Shown here: positions 1-8,837 of the stretch, piece by piece
Numbering within the stretch: position 1 is the stretch's first letter
How the letters are laid out: each line of letters starts with the position of its first letter
Assembly (NCBI GenBank): GCA_937926445.1
Contig: CALBAK010000069.1
Location: 1 to 64,000 of the forward strand
Length of the DNA stretch: 64,000 nt
Direction of reading: 5' to 3'
Source: an uncultured Alphaproteobacteria bacterium
GTDB taxonomy: Bacteria > Pseudomonadota > Alphaproteobacteria > Geminicoccales > Geminicoccaceae
Translations under genes and position numbers: made by a program
The notes under the pieces: model-generated
The model's input: only the letters and a program-made list of their open reading frames with translations
Database searches by the model: none
Told to the model about the DNA's origin: nothing

Positions 1-1553
1 TTCTCGGTGCGGATGCCGTAGGCGCCGGGGGCGTAATAGCCCGGTTCGTTCGAGACGATCATGCCGGCTGCGAGCTTGGCGCCGCCGCCGGCCTTGGAGA
101 TCCGCTGCGGCCCCTCGTGGACGCAGAGATAGCTGCCCACGCCGTGGCCGGTGCCGTGGTCGAAATCCAGGCCGCGCCGCCAGAGCGCGAGCCGCGCGAG
201 ACAGTCGATCTGGCCGCCCGTGGTGCCGACCGGGAAGACGGCCTCGGCGATCGCGATGTGGCCTTTGAGGACCAGCGTGAAACGTTCCTTCACCGGCTGC
301 GGCACCGCGCCGAGGGCGATCGTGCGGGTGATGTCGGTCGTGGCGTCCCGGTACTGGCCGCCCGAATCGACGAGATAGACCGTGCCCGGCTCGAGCCGGC
401 GGTTGGTCGCGGGCGTGGTCCGGTAGTGCGGCAGGGCGGCGTTCGGCCCGTGCGCCGAGATCGTGGGGAAGCTCGCGCCCTCGAAGAGCGGGTCCTTGGC
501 CCGCTCGTACTCGAGCCGGTTGGCGGCCCCGAGCTCGTCGACCCCGGCCGGCAGCCCCTCCCGCTCGAGCCAAGCGAGGAAGCGGACGACTGCGGCCCCA
601 TCGCGCCGCTGGGCGGCGATCGCCCCTTCGATCTCGACCGGGTTCTTGATCGCCTTGGCGAGGCGGATCGGATTCTCGGCCTCGATCAGCCGAGCGCCGG
701 CCCGCTCGAGCCGATCGAGAAAGCCGAGATGGACCTCCGCCGGGTCGGCCAGAACCGCGCAACCGGCCGCGCCGAGCTCGTCGAGTGCCGAAAGGAGCCT
801 CGCGACCGGCTCGACCTCGACTGCGTCGTCGAGCCGAAGATCGGGCCCGAGCTTCTTCGGGTCGACGAGCCAGCGGCAGCGACCGTCCGCATCCAGGATC
901 GCGAAGGAAAGGCACAAGGGATTGTACGGCACGTCGCGGCCGCGGACGTTGAGCAGCCAGGCGACCGCGTCGGCCGCGGTGATCAGGAGATGGTCGGCGC
1001 CGAGCCGCCGCAGCTCGGCCGCGATCGCCTGCCGCTTCTCGGCCGAGCTCTTGCCGGCGAAGCGCTCGGGATGGGCGAAGGCGCGGGCCTCGGGTGGGGC
1101 CGGTCGGTCGAGCCAGATCCGATCCACGGGGTTCGGCTCGAGGAAGAGGAGCTCCGCGCCCTTGGCCCGGGCCGCCTTGCGCAACCGCTCCACCTCCTCG
1201 CGGCGGAGGAGGAAGGGGTCGAGCCCGAGCCTCAGGCCGGGCCGGAGATTGCCCTCGAGCCACCGCAGCGGCGGGGTCTCCGCCGTGTGGTGGCGCTCGA
1301 AGAGGGCGGCGTCGACCTCGCGCTCTAGCTGGACGGTGTAGCGGCCGTCGCTGAAGACGGCAGCCGTATCCTCGAGCACGATCACGGTCGCAGCCGAGCC
1401 CGTGAAGCCGGTGAGCCAGGCCACCCGCTCGGCGGAAGGCGGCAGATATTCACTGCCCTGTTCGTCGGTGCGCGGCAGGTAGAGGCCCTGGGCGCCGGCC
1501 TCGGCGAGCACGCGACGCAGGCGGGCGAGGCGATCGGCGAAGGGGGCGGCCAT
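1..1553 (-). CDS. Xaa-Pro aminopeptidase, M24B family (3' end cut by window edge)
   Basis: Cytoplasmic metallopeptidase that removes an N-terminal residue preceding proline. About 517 residues are present, against roughly 590-600 for the long bacterial and eukaryotic-type aminopeptidase P, so some 80 C-terminal residues lie outside the window. The N-terminal creatinase-like domains are followed by the pita-bread catalytic domain: the metal aspartates sit in DSGGQYRDATTDITRT near residues 394-405, the histidine in GHGVGSYLCVHE near 474 and a glutamate in NEPGYY near 500. The last metal glutamate is beyond the edge. ATG at 1551-1553 opens MAAPFADRLARLR, typical of the family. It is separated from infC by 300 bases that include a probable terminator, so it is likely transcribed independently. 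Confidence 0.93.
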   Translation of the reverse strand, partial: MAAPFADRLARLRRVLAEAGAQGLYLPRTDEQGSEYLPPSAERVAWLTGFTGSAATVIVLEDTAAVFSDGRYTVQLEREVDAALFERHHTAETPPLRWLEGNLRPGLRLGLDPFLLRREEVERLRKAARAKGAELLFLEPNPVDRIWLDRPAPPEARAFAHPERFAGKSSAEKRQAIAAELRRLGADHLLITAADAVAWLLNVRGRDVPYNPLCLSFAILDADGRCRWLVDPKKLGPDLRLDDAVEVEPVARLLSALDELGAAGCAVLADPAEVHLGFLDRLERAGARLIEAENPIRLAKAIKNPVEIEGAIAAQRRDGAAVVRFLAWLEREGLPAGVDELGAANRLEYERAKDPLFEGASFPTISAHGPNAALPHYRTTPATNRRLEPGTVYLVDSGGQYRDATTDITRTIALGAVPQPVKERFTLVLKGHIAIAEAVFPVGTTGGQIDCLARLALWRRGLDFDHGTGHGVGSYLCVHEGPQRISKAGGGAKLAAGMIVSNEPGYYAPGAYGIRTE

Positions 1554-1853
1554 GCGCGGGCTCCGGGCGGCTGCACGGCCTCGGACTTAGCCGAACCCCG
1601 AGGCGGCCGGGAAGACCGGCCGGCCGCGACCCGCGACGGTGGGCAGCGCACAGCCACGGCGAACGGGCGGCGGGGCCAGTGCCCGTGCCCCGATCGGACG
1701 CGACGACCGCCGAAAAAGGCGTGGCTTCCCCGCCGTTCGACCTCCAGCCAGACAGAGCCGCTCGCCGAGCGTAGCGAGGCGCCGGCTCGACCGTACGCGT
1801 GGATCCGTCTCGCACCCGGCTGCAGAGAGCCGGCCGGCGCGGCCCAGGGGTGC
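1554..1853. other. Intergenic region between infC and the aminopeptidase gene
   Basis: No convincing open frame on either strand. It contains a minus-strand terminator-like hairpin at 1713-1734 and a small inverted repeat at 1604-1622 (7-bp arms, 5-base loop) in the leader of the aminopeptidase gene. No promoter could be recognised. rpmI and rplT, which often follow infC, are absent here. Confidence 0.6.
1713..1734 (-). terminator. Probable Rho-independent terminator of thrS-infC
   Basis: Read on the minus strand: GGCGGGG, a three-base AAG loop, CCACGCC (one mismatch in a 7-bp stem), then five T. It lies about 120 bases past the infC stop codon and before the aminopeptidase gene on the same strand. 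The stem is short, so this is only moderately supported. Confidence 0.45.
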
Positions 1854-2378
1854 TCAGCGCAAGGGCGCCACCACCATGACCATCTGGCGGCCCTCGAGCT
1901 TCGGCATCTGCTCGACCTTGGCCCGGTCGGCGACGTCGTTCTTGATCCGCTCGAGCAGGCTCGTCGCCTGTTGGGCGTACGCCATCTCCCGTCCCCGGAA
2001 CCTCAGGGTGACCTTGACCTTGTCACCTTCGTCCAGGAACTCCTTCACCTTGCGCATCTTGATGTCGTAGTCGTTGTCGTCGATGCCCGGCCTCATCTTG
2101 ATCTCTTTGATCTCGATCACGCGCTGCTTCTTGCGCGCGGCGGCGGCCTTCTTCTGGGCTTCGTACTTGAACTTGCCGTAATCGAGGATCTTGCAGACCG
2201 GCGGGCGGGCGTTGGGCGAGATCTCGACCAGGTCCATCCCGACTTCTTCCGCCCTCGCGAGGGCTTCCCTCAGCGGCACGATCCCGACCATCTGGCCGTT
2301 CTCGTCGATCAACCGGACCTCCGGAGCGTCGATCATCCGATTGATCCGGTACTCTTCCTCACGTGCCGCTGCTGCCAT
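1854..2378 (-). CDS. infC: Translation initiation factor IF-3
   Basis: Binds the 30S subunit, blocks premature joining of 50S and checks start-codon/fMet-tRNA pairing. At 174 residues it is the usual length. The N-domain opens with REEEYRINRMIDAPEVRLID and contains the linker YGKFKYEAQKKAAAARKKQ. The C-domain carries EIKEIKMRPGIDDNDY and LRFRGREMAY, all diagnostic of IF-3. The start is an ordinary ATG at 2376-2378 with GGAGG about 13 bases upstream; many IF-3 genes use a rare AUU/AUC codon for autoregulation, which is not seen here unless the true start lies upstream. It follows thrS by 127 bases on the same strand, a conserved pairing. Confidence 0.97.
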   Translation of the reverse strand: MAAAAREEEYRINRMIDAPEVRLIDENGQMVGIVPLREALARAEEVGMDLVEISPNARPPVCKILDYGKFKYEAQKKAAAARKKQRVIEIKEIKMRPGIDDNDYDIKMRKVKEFLDEGDKVKVTLRFRGREMAYAQQATSLLERIKNDVADRAKVEQMPKLEGRQMVMVVAPLR

Positions 2379-2505
2379 GTACGCCGCTCTTCCTCCGTTT
2401 CACGCGCGCCCGAAGGCGCGTTCCGTCGCACTTGCGCGAACGGGCGCGCCGGCCAAGGGACCGCCGCGCCGTTCGACCGGCCGACCCTTTCCCGCCATGC
2501 GGCCC

Positions 2506-4473
2506 TCAGGTGCCGCGCGCGAGATCGGGCGGGGTCGACTCTCGAAGACATAAAGCGACCGCTGCGTCAAGCGCGAGGCTCTCCTGTCCCTGCCGGCCGA
2601 GCCGCCGCAGCGCCACCGTGCGCTCCACCCTCTCGCGCGCCCCCACCGCCAGGACCAAGGGCACTTTGGCGAGGCTGTGCTCGCGGACCTTGTAGCCGAT
2701 CTTGTCGGGCCGCAGATCGAGCTCGACCCGCACGCCCGCCGCTTCGAGCCGGGCTCCGACCTCGCGCGCGTAGTCGTCGGCCTCGTTCGTGATGGTCGCG
2801 ACCACCGCCTGCACCGGAGCGAGCCAGACCGGCAGCCGGCCGGCATAGTGCTCGATCAGGACGCCGATGAAGCGCTCGAGCGAGCCCAGGATCGCCCGGT
2901 GCAGCATGACCGGCCGGTGCTTGGCGCCGTCCGGCCCGATATAGGTGGCGTCGAGCCGCTCGGGCAGGACGAAGTCGACCTGCAGCGTGCCGCACTGCCA
3001 ATCGCGGCCGATCGCATCCTCGAGCACGAACTCGAGCTTGGGGCCGTAGAAGGCGCCCTCGCCGGGATTGAGCTCGGCCTCGACCCCGGCCGCCGCGCAG
3101 GCCTCGCGCAAAGCCCGCTCGGCATGGTCCCAGACCTCGTCGGTGCCGGCGCGCACGGCCGGCCGGTCGGAGAACTTCACCTTGAAGGAGGGGAAGCCGA
3201 GATCGGCATAGACCGAGCGCAGCAGATCGACGAAGGCCACGCTCTCGCTCGTGATCTGTTCGGGGGTGCAGAAGATGTGGGCGTCGTCCTGGGTGAAGGC
3301 ACGTACCCGCATGATCCCGTGCAGCGCGCCGGACGGTTCGTTCCGGTGGCAGGAGCCGAACTCGGCCATCCGCAGCGGCAGGTCGCGATAGCTCTTGATG
3401 CCCTGATTGAAGATCTGCACGTGGCAGGGGCAGTTCATGGGCTTCAAGGCGAAGGCCCGCTCCTCCGCCTCGAGGGTGAACATGTTGGCGCGGAACTTCT
3501 CCCAGTGGCCCGAACGCTCCCACAAGCTACGGTCGACGAGCTGCGGCGTGCGGACCTCGACATAGCCCGCGCCCTCGAGCCGGCGGCGGACATAGTTCTC
3601 GAGGGTGCGCCAGAGCACCCAGCCCTTGGGGTGCCAGAAGACCGCACCCGGCGCCTCCTCCTGGAGGTGGAAGAGGTCCATCTCCCGGCCGAGCCGGCGA
3701 TGGTCGCGCTTCTCCGCTTCCTCGAGTTGATGGAGATAGGCCTCGAGCGCGGCGCGGGTCGGAAAGGCCGTGCCGTAGATCCGCTGGAGCTGCGGATTGC
3801 GGTGGTCACCGCGCCAATAGGCACCGGCCACCTTCAAGAGCTTGAAGGCGCCGATCCGCCCGGTCGAGGGCCCGTGCGGGCCGCGGCAGAGGTCGAACCA
3901 GCCGTCCTGGTGGTAGATCGTGACCGGCTCGCCCTCCGGGATCGCATCCAGAAGCTCGAGCTTGAAGCGCTCGCCCATGGCCTCGAAGCGGCGCCGCGCT
4001 TCTTCCCGGCTGACCTCTTCGCGGCGGAACGGGACGTCGGCCTTCACGATCTCGGCCATCCGCGCCTCGATCTTGGCGAGATCGTCGCTCGAAAAGGGCT
4101 CGTCCCGATAGAAATCGTAATAGAACCCGGTCTCGATCGCGGGGCCGATCGTCACCTGCGTGCCGGGGAACAGCTCCTGCACCGCCTGCGCCATGACGTG
4201 CGCACAGTCGTGGCGCAACAGCGGCAGCGCCTCGGGGTCCTCCGCCCGCACGATCCGCACATGGGCGTCCTTCGGGATCGGCCGGTCGAGATCCCGGAGT
4301 TCGCCGTCGACCGCTACCGCCACGGCCGCCTCGGCCAACCGGCGGCCGATGGCGAGGGCCACCTCGCGGCCCGTGGGCGGCCGCTCGAACCGGCGGGTCG
4401 AGCCGTCGGGCAGGGTGATCGTCACTCCACCCGGGCGAGCGTCGATCGCGCGGGGCTCGGCGGCGGTCTGCAT
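2506..4473 (-). CDS. thrS: Threonyl-tRNA synthetase
   Basis: Class II aminoacyl-tRNA synthetase that charges tRNA-Thr in the cytoplasm. The 655 residues match the family. In order: an N-terminal TGS domain (to about residue 75), the editing domain with the [11 protein letters not shown] histidines, the catalytic core with [11 protein letters not shown], zinc cysteine in [10 protein letters not shown], motif 2 around [12 protein letters not shown], zinc histidine in FTQDDAHIF, and motif 3 histidine region [14 protein letters not shown]. The C-terminal anticodon-binding domain ends in an arginine-rich tail. ATG at 4471-4473. It is the upstream partner of infC. A TTGACA lies on this strand at 4570-4565 but lacks a credible -10 element. 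Confidence 0.97.
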   Translation of the reverse strand: MQTAAEPRAIDARPGGVTITLPDGSTRRFERPPTGREVALAIGRRLAEAAVAVAVDGELRDLDRPIPKDAHVRIVRAEDPEALPLLRHDCAHVMAQAVQELFPGTQVTIGPAIETGFYYDFYRDEPFSSDDLAKIEARMAEIVKADVPFRREEVSREEARRRFEAMGERFKLELLDAIPEGEPVTIYHQDGWFDLCRGPHGPSTGRIGAFKLLKVAGAYWRGDHRNPQLQRIYGTAFPTRAALEAYLHQLEEAEKRDHRRLGREMDLFHLQEEAPGAVFWHPKGWVLWRTLENYVRRRLEGAGYVEVRTPQLVDRSLWERSGHWEKFRANMFTLEAEERAFALKPMNCPCHVQIFNQGIKSYRDLPLRMAEFGSCHRNEPSGALHGIMRVRAFTQDDAHIFCTPEQITSESVAFVDLLRSVYADLGFPSFKVKFSDRPAVRAGTDEVWDHAERALREACAAAGVEAELNPGEGAFYGPKLEFVLEDAIGRDWQCGTLQVDFVLPERLDATYIGPDGAKHRPVMLHRAILGSLERFIGVLIEHYAGRLPVWLAPVQAVVATITNEADDYAREVGARLEAAGVRVELDLRPDKIGYKVREHSLAKVPLVLAVGARERVERTVALRRLGRQGQESLALDAAVALCLRESTPPDLARGT

Positions 4474-4583
4474 GCGGCTCGGATCCGATCTCGTGGCTGG
4501 ATGCGCTGGCGTCCCGATCGTCGGCCGGACGCGCCGGCGCAGCGTGCCGTCGGCGCGGCCGCGGTGTCAACCGCGGGGCGACC

Positions 4584-5747
4584 TCAGCGCGCGGCCTCGC
4601 GCAGCATCCGGCTGTAGAGCTCGACCAGCCGCGGGCCGACCCGGCCGAGCGCGAAGCTCTCGGCGGCGAAGGCGCGGGCGCGGCCGGCGAGCCGCTCGCG
4701 CACCTCTTCGTCGAGGGCGAGGGCGCGTTCGAGTGCCCAGGCGAGCTCGGCCGGATCGCCGGCCGGGACGATCCAGCCCGTGGCGGCCGGCATGACGCAT
4801 TCGGGAAGCGCCCCGAGGCCCGAGACGATCACCGGCCGGCCCATGGCCTGGGAGGCGGCGATCACCCGGGCCGAAGGCAGGGGCTCGATCGCCGGCAGCA
4901 CGACGACATCGGCGAGCTGGAGGGCGGCGGGCTCGTCCTCGGGTGGAGCGCCGAAGCGGACCCTATCGCCCACCCCGGCCTCCCGGATCGCCCGCTCGAT
5001 CCGCCGCACGTAGCCGGGCTCGGCCTCTTCCGAGCCCACGAGCACGACCGCGAGGTCGGCACGAGCGAGCCGTGCGACCGCGGCGATCAGAACGAGATGG
5101 CCGTGCGCCGGCAGAAGAGGGCCGGGCACCACCACGACCCGGCGGCCGAGGTCGAGCCCCCAGCGCTCGGCCACCGCCACCACCCGCGGCCCGTGCACCC
5201 GCTCCGGATCGTGCTCGGCGAGATCGACCGCCGGCGGGATCACCGTGATCCGCTCGGCCGGCACGCCCCGGGTCTCGGCGAGCGTCTCGGCGACATAGTC
5301 GGAGACCGCGACGAGGCGCGGCGCCTCGAGGAGGACCTGTGTGCCGGCCGGCCGCTCGCCGAGCCCGCCGAGCGCGTGGATCGTGGCGAGCCAGGGCAGC
5401 CCCGCGCGGCGCGCTGCGGCGGCGGCCGCCGCCGCACCGGCCGGGCGCTGCAGGTGGACGATCCGCACCCGCTCGCGGCGCAGGAGCGCATCGAGCCGCC
5501 AGCGGCCGAAGAACCGCCGCCAGGGCGCCGCGTGCTCGGCCATCGGCTCGACCAGCCGGCCGCCGGCGCGGCGTACGACGTCGGCGCAGGAGCCTTCGGC
5601 GGCCGCCACGAGCGGCCGCCAGCCGGCGGCCACGAGGCTCCGGCAATAGTCGACCGTGCGCCGGCTCACACTGTCGGCCGGAAGCCCGTTCGCGACCAAG
5701 AGGGCCGTGGGCTCGTCGAGCCCGGCTCGCGGACGCGTCTCGCTCAA
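4584..5747 (-). CDS. Glycosyltransferase family 4 (group 1)
   Basis: Predicted retaining GT-B glycosyltransferase of unknown acceptor, probably in surface polysaccharide or glycolipid synthesis. The N-domain begins ALLVANGLPADSVSRRTVDYC. The C-domain has VVVVPGPLLPAHGHLVLI and the nucleotide-sugar loop EPLPSARVIAASQAMGRPVI, where the usual E-G-F/L-G-x-V motif is modified, followed by GLGALPECV and GWIVPAGDPAELA. I place the start at a TTG (5745-5747; LSETRPRAGLDEP), which gives 387 residues and leaves 113 bases to the divergent neighbour. An ATG at 5843 in the same frame would add an arginine/proline-rich, non-family-like extension and leave only 17 bases between the two genes. There is no operon partner on the downstream side within 110 bases. 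Confidence 0.8.
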   Translation of the reverse strand: MSETRPRAGLDEPTALLVANGLPADSVSRRTVDYCRSLVAAGWRPLVAAAEGSCADVVRRAGGRLVEPMAEHAAPWRRFFGRWRLDALLRRERVRIVHLQRPAGAAAAAAAARRAGLPWLATIHALGGLGERPAGTQVLLEAPRLVAVSDYVAETLAETRGVPAERITVIPPAVDLAEHDPERVHGPRVVAVAERWGLDLGRRVVVVPGPLLPAHGHLVLIAAVARLARADLAVVLVGSEEAEPGYVRRIERAIREAGVGDRVRFGAPPEDEPAALQLADVVVLPAIEPLPSARVIAASQAMGRPVIVSGLGALPECVMPAATGWIVPAGDPAELAWALERALALDEEVRERLAGRARAFAAESFALGRVGPRLVELYSRMLREAAR

Positions 5748-5860
5748 TGGGCCTCGATCCCGCGCGAGGACAGGGTACGGCGCCGGGTCCGGCCCGGCTC
5801 GCCGCGGCGGCGCCGCCCTGCTAGCAGATCGGCCGGCGAGCACAAGGCGAGCACAGGGTC

Positions 5861-6637
5861 ATGGCCGACGAGCCCTCCTTCCTGGAGCCCGAGCCCGGCA
5901 GACGGATCGCCTTCCGTCGCGTGGCCGGTGCGGGCCCCGAGCTCCTCTTCCTGTGCGGCCTGCGCTCCGACATGGAGGGCGCCAAGGCTTCGCGGCTCGC
6001 CGCGCTCGCCGCCGCCCGCGGCTGGGCCTGCACCCGCTTCGACTATCGCGGCCACGGCGCTTCATCCGGCCGCTACGAGGAGGGCACGATCGGCGATTGG
6101 CTCGCGGATGCGCTCCTGGTCCTCGACCGGGTGGTCGAGGGCCCGGTTCTTCTGGTCGGCTCCTCGATGGGCGGCTGGCAGGCCCTTCTCGTCGGCCTCG
6201 CCCGGCCGGATCGGCTGGCCGGCATGGTGCTCGTGGCTCCGGCGCCCGATTTCCCGCGCCGGCTCGTCCTCCCCGTCCTGAGCCACACCGAGCGGGAAGC
6301 CCTCGAGCGCGAGGGGGTCGTCTTCCTGCCCTCGGCCTATGGCGAGCCGCTGCCGCTCACCCGCCGGTTCGTCGAGGAATCGCGGGCTCACGAACTCCTC
6401 GACCGCGACCTGCCGTTCACCTGTCCGATCCACATCCTGCACGGCCGACGGGACGAGGACGTGCCGCTCGCCCTCTCGCTCGCCCTGATCGAACGGCTCG
6501 TTCGCGCCAAGGTGACGCTCGAAGTCGTCGAGGACGGCGACCATCGGCTCTCGCGCGAGAGCGATCTCGCCCGCCTCCAGGCGGCGGTCGAGCGCGTGCG
6601 GGCCCTGGCCCTGGGTGCTCCGCCGCCCGCTCTCTAG
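5861..6637 (+). CDS. Alpha/beta hydrolase (ABHD10/BAAT-like esterase or thioesterase)
   Basis: Cytoplasmic serine hydrolase of 258 residues with no signal peptide. The nucleophile elbow GSSMGG places Ser102 in G-x-S-x-G. The acid is probably Asp198 in HGRRDEDVP and the base His228 in EDGDHRLS. The FDYRGHGASSG segment at residues 60-70 is typical of the ABHD10-like/prolyl-oligopeptidase-like branch. The substrate cannot be inferred. Its stop codon overlaps that of the convergent cbbR gene in a shared CTAG (6634-6637), so the two transcripts necessarily overlap at their 3' ends. It is divergent from the GT4 gene and has no functional link to the cbb genes that I can see. Confidence 0.88.
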   Translation: MADEPSFLEPEPGRRIAFRRVAGAGPELLFLCGLRSDMEGAKASRLAALAAARGWACTRFDYRGHGASSGRYEEGTIGDWLADALLVLDRVVEGPVLLVGSSMGGWQALLVGLARPDRLAGMVLVAPAPDFPRRLVLPVLSHTEREALEREGVVFLPSAYGEPLPLTRRFVEESRAHELLDRDLPFTCPIHILHGRRDEDVPLALSLALIERLVRAKVTLEVVEDGDHRLSRESDLARLQAAVERVRALALGAPPPAL

Positions 6638-7635
6638 CCGATGGCCGCCCGCCGGTCCGCGGCCGCGGCGGGGGTTTCGGGCAGGGTCGGCAGGAAGCTC
6701 GCGGCCTCGCGGAGGAGATGCTCCCAGAGGGCGCGGGCGGCCGGCAGGATCCGCCGGTCGCGGCGGCGGACGAGGTACCAGGTCCGCACGATCGGCAAGC
6801 CCTCGACGTCGAGCACCGCGAGCCGGCCCTCGCGGACCTCGGCCGCGACCGTGTGGGCGGAGAGGAGGGCGATCCCCATTCCCGCCATGACCGCCTGCTT
6901 GATCGTCTCGTTCGAGCCGATCTCGGCCGCCCCGGGCAGGAGCAGCTCTTCGCTCACCGGCCGGATGCCGGCCCGCTCGAGCAGCCGGCGCAAGAGCGCG
7001 CGCGTGCCCGAGCCGGGCTCGCGCAAGAGGAAGCGCTCGTGGGCGAGCTCGCCGATCGGGATGCCGCGCGCGCCGACCCGCGGATGATCGGGCGGGGCCA
7101 CGATCACGTGCGGATGGTCGCCGAGGGTCGCCCGCTCGAGCGGCTGGTCCTCGGGCGGGTAGCCCATGATCGCGAGGTCGAGCTCGAGGCCGGCGAGTGC
7201 CGCCACGATCTGCTGTCGGTTGCCGACCCGGACCTTGAGCTCGACCCCGGGGCGGCTGCGCTGGAAGGCGGCGAGCGCGAAGGGCGCCCAATATTTGGCG
7301 GTACTGACCACGCCCACGGCGACGCTGCCGCGCTCGAGCCCGGCGAGGGCCCCGACCGCGGCGGCGCAGTCGGCGAGCGCCGCCTCGATCCGGTCGAGGG
7401 CCAAGAGCACCTCCTCGCCGGCCTCGCTCGGCCGCACCCCCTCGCGATCGCGGAGGGTGAGCGGCACCCTGCCGAGCGCTTCCTCGAGCAGCTTCAGCTG
7501 CTGGCTCACCGCCGGTGGCGTGAGGCCGAGCGTCTCGGCCGCGCCGCTGATCGAGCCGGCTCGCACATAGGCGCCGAAGGCGCGCAACTGGCGCAGGGAG
7601 GTCCGCCGCGCGAAGGGCGAAAGCTTCTCTTTCAT
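6634..7635 (-). CDS. cbbR: LysR-type transcriptional regulator CbbR of the Calvin-cycle operon
   Basis: DNA-binding activator of the adjacent cbb operon. It has 333 residues from ATG 7633-7635 (MKEKLSPFARRTS); an upstream in-frame ATG at 7647 would add four residues. The winged helix-turn-helix spans about residues 12-70 (LRQLRAFGAYVRAGSISGAA, then LTPPAVSQQLKLLEE). The effector-binding domain follows, with VGVVSTAKYWAPFALAAF and LAIMGYPPEDQPLER, the latter characteristic of CbbR proteins that sense cycle metabolites such as RuBP. It is divergent from cbbF across 141 bases that contain an inverted repeat, the arrangement standard for CbbR. No adjacent regA/regB. Confidence 0.93.
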   Translation of the reverse strand: MKEKLSPFARRTSLRQLRAFGAYVRAGSISGAAETLGLTPPAVSQQLKLLEEALGRVPLTLRDREGVRPSEAGEEVLLALDRIEAALADCAAAVGALAGLERGSVAVGVVSTAKYWAPFALAAFQRSRPGVELKVRVGNRQQIVAALAGLELDLAIMGYPPEDQPLERATLGDHPHVIVAPPDHPRVGARGIPIGELAHERFLLREPGSGTRALLRRLLERAGIRPVSEELLLPGAAEIGSNETIKQAVMAGMGIALLSAHTVAAEVREGRLAVLDVEGLPIVRTWYLVRRRDRRILPAARALWEHLLREAASFLPTLPETPAAAADRRAAIG

Positions 7636-7642
7636 AGCCGCA

Positions 7643-7664
7643 AACATTAAAAGATTCGGATGTT
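7643..7664. promoter_or_regulatory. Candidate CbbR operator: inverted repeat in the cbbR-cbbF intergenic region
   Basis: AACAT, 12 bases, ATGTT form a perfect 5-bp inverted repeat in the only AT-rich part of the 141-base divergent region. This matches the LysR-type T-N11-A interrupted dyad style. It sits directly upstream of the cbbR start and about 113 bases before the cbbF start, which suits both autoregulation and activation. A second hairpin-forming repeat (7693-7710, 6-bp arms) lies in the cbbF leader. No convincing -35/-10 pair was found. Confidence 0.45.
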
Positions 7665-7776
7665 GGCCGCCACCGTGGCACAAGGGCGAAGAGGCGGCCG
7701 CAGAGCCGCCCTCGAAGGGCCGGATCGAAGCGCCGCGGATTGCTCGGGCGATCCGCCGCGGGAGGCGGGGGAACCG

Positions 7777-8808
7777 ATGACCACACTCGCCGACTATCTC
7801 GACCGCTGGAGAGTGGGCGGTGCGGATCGCGCACCGGTGGCCGCCACGGTGGCGGCACTCGCGAAGGCCGCGGCCGAACTCTCCGAACTCGTACGCCTCG
7901 GGCCGCTCGCCGGCGACATGGCCGAGGTCGTGGCCGAGAGCCGCGACGGCACCGGCCAGAAAGCGCTCGACGTGCGCGCCGAAGAGCTGTTCGAGACCGC
8001 CCTGCGCGCCGCACCGGTCGCCTGGCTCGCCTCGGAGGAACTCGACCACGTCCTCGCACTGCGGCCCGGTGCGCCGCTCGCCGTGGCGCTCGACCCGCTC
8101 GACGGCTCGGCCAACATCGAGCAGGCCTCGATGATGGGTGCGCTGTTCTCGATCCTGCCGGCCGCCGCGAGCGGCGAGGCGAGCTTCCTCGTCCCGGGCG
8201 AGCGCCAGCTCGCCGCCGGCGTCGTGGTCTACGGCTCCTTCACCGCCCTCGTCCTGACGCTCGGCGAGAAGGTCGACCTGTTCGCTCTCGATCCGCGGAC
8301 CGGGCGTTTCGTGCTCCATCGGGAAGGCGTGCGCGTGCCCGCGGCTCGCCGCGAATACGCGATCAACGCCAGCAACGCCCGCCACTGGCCCTTGCCGATC
8401 AAGGCCTATGTCGAGGAATGTCTGGCCGGTGCGACGGGCCCGCGCGGGGTCGACTACAACATGCGCTGGGTCGCCTGCGTGGTGGCCGACCTCTACCGCA
8501 TTCTGGTCAAGGGCGGGATCTTCCTCTACCCGGGCGATGCGCGCGAAGGTTACGAGCACGGCCGGCTGCGCCTCCTCTACGAGGCCTTCCCGATCGCGCT
8601 CCTCATGGACCGGGCGGGCGGGCTCGCGACCGACGGCTTCCACCCGATCCTCGAGCTCGCACCCAAAGACCTGCACGAACGCACGCCCCTGATCTTCGGC
8701 TCCAAGGACAAGGTCGACCGGGTCGTCGAGCTGCACCACGCCAACATCCCGCCGGCCGGCCAGCGACCGCTCTTCGGCCAGCGCGGCCTGTTCAAGTCGG
8801 GCAGCTGA
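7777..8808 (+). CDS. cbbF: Class I fructose-1,6-bisphosphatase, Calvin-cycle form
   Basis: Hydrolyses fructose-1,6-bisphosphate (and probably sedoheptulose-1,7-bisphosphate in autotrophs) to regenerate RuBP. 343 residues from ATG 7777, with GGAGG eleven bases upstream. Metal-binding motif DPLDGSANIE begins at residue 106. Substrate-site motifs include INASNARHW, YNMRWVACVVADLYR and the C-terminal GRLRLLYEAFP. The usual length is 330-360. It is the first gene of the cbb operon; 29 bases separate it from cbbP. No separate SBPase gene is present. Confidence 0.95.
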   Translation: MTTLADYLDRWRVGGADRAPVAATVAALAKAAAELSELVRLGPLAGDMAEVVAESRDGTGQKALDVRAEELFETALRAAPVAWLASEELDHVLALRPGAPLAVALDPLDGSANIEQASMMGALFSILPAAASGEASFLVPGERQLAAGVVVYGSFTALVLTLGEKVDLFALDPRTGRFVLHREGVRVPAARREYAINASNARHWPLPIKAYVEECLAGATGPRGVDYNMRWVACVVADLYRILVKGGIFLYPGDAREGYEHGRLRLLYEAFPIALLMDRAGGLATDGFHPILELAPKDLHERTPLIFGSKDKVDRVVELHHANIPPAGQRPLFGQRGLFKSGS

Positions 8809-8837
8809 GCCGGCTTTCGGAGAGGGGGAGAAAGCCC

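Noticed and set aside
4565-4570. TTGACA on the minus strand upstream of thrS as a promoter
   Set aside because: The sequence 16-18 bases downstream is GCACGC-like, with no resemblance to a -10 element.
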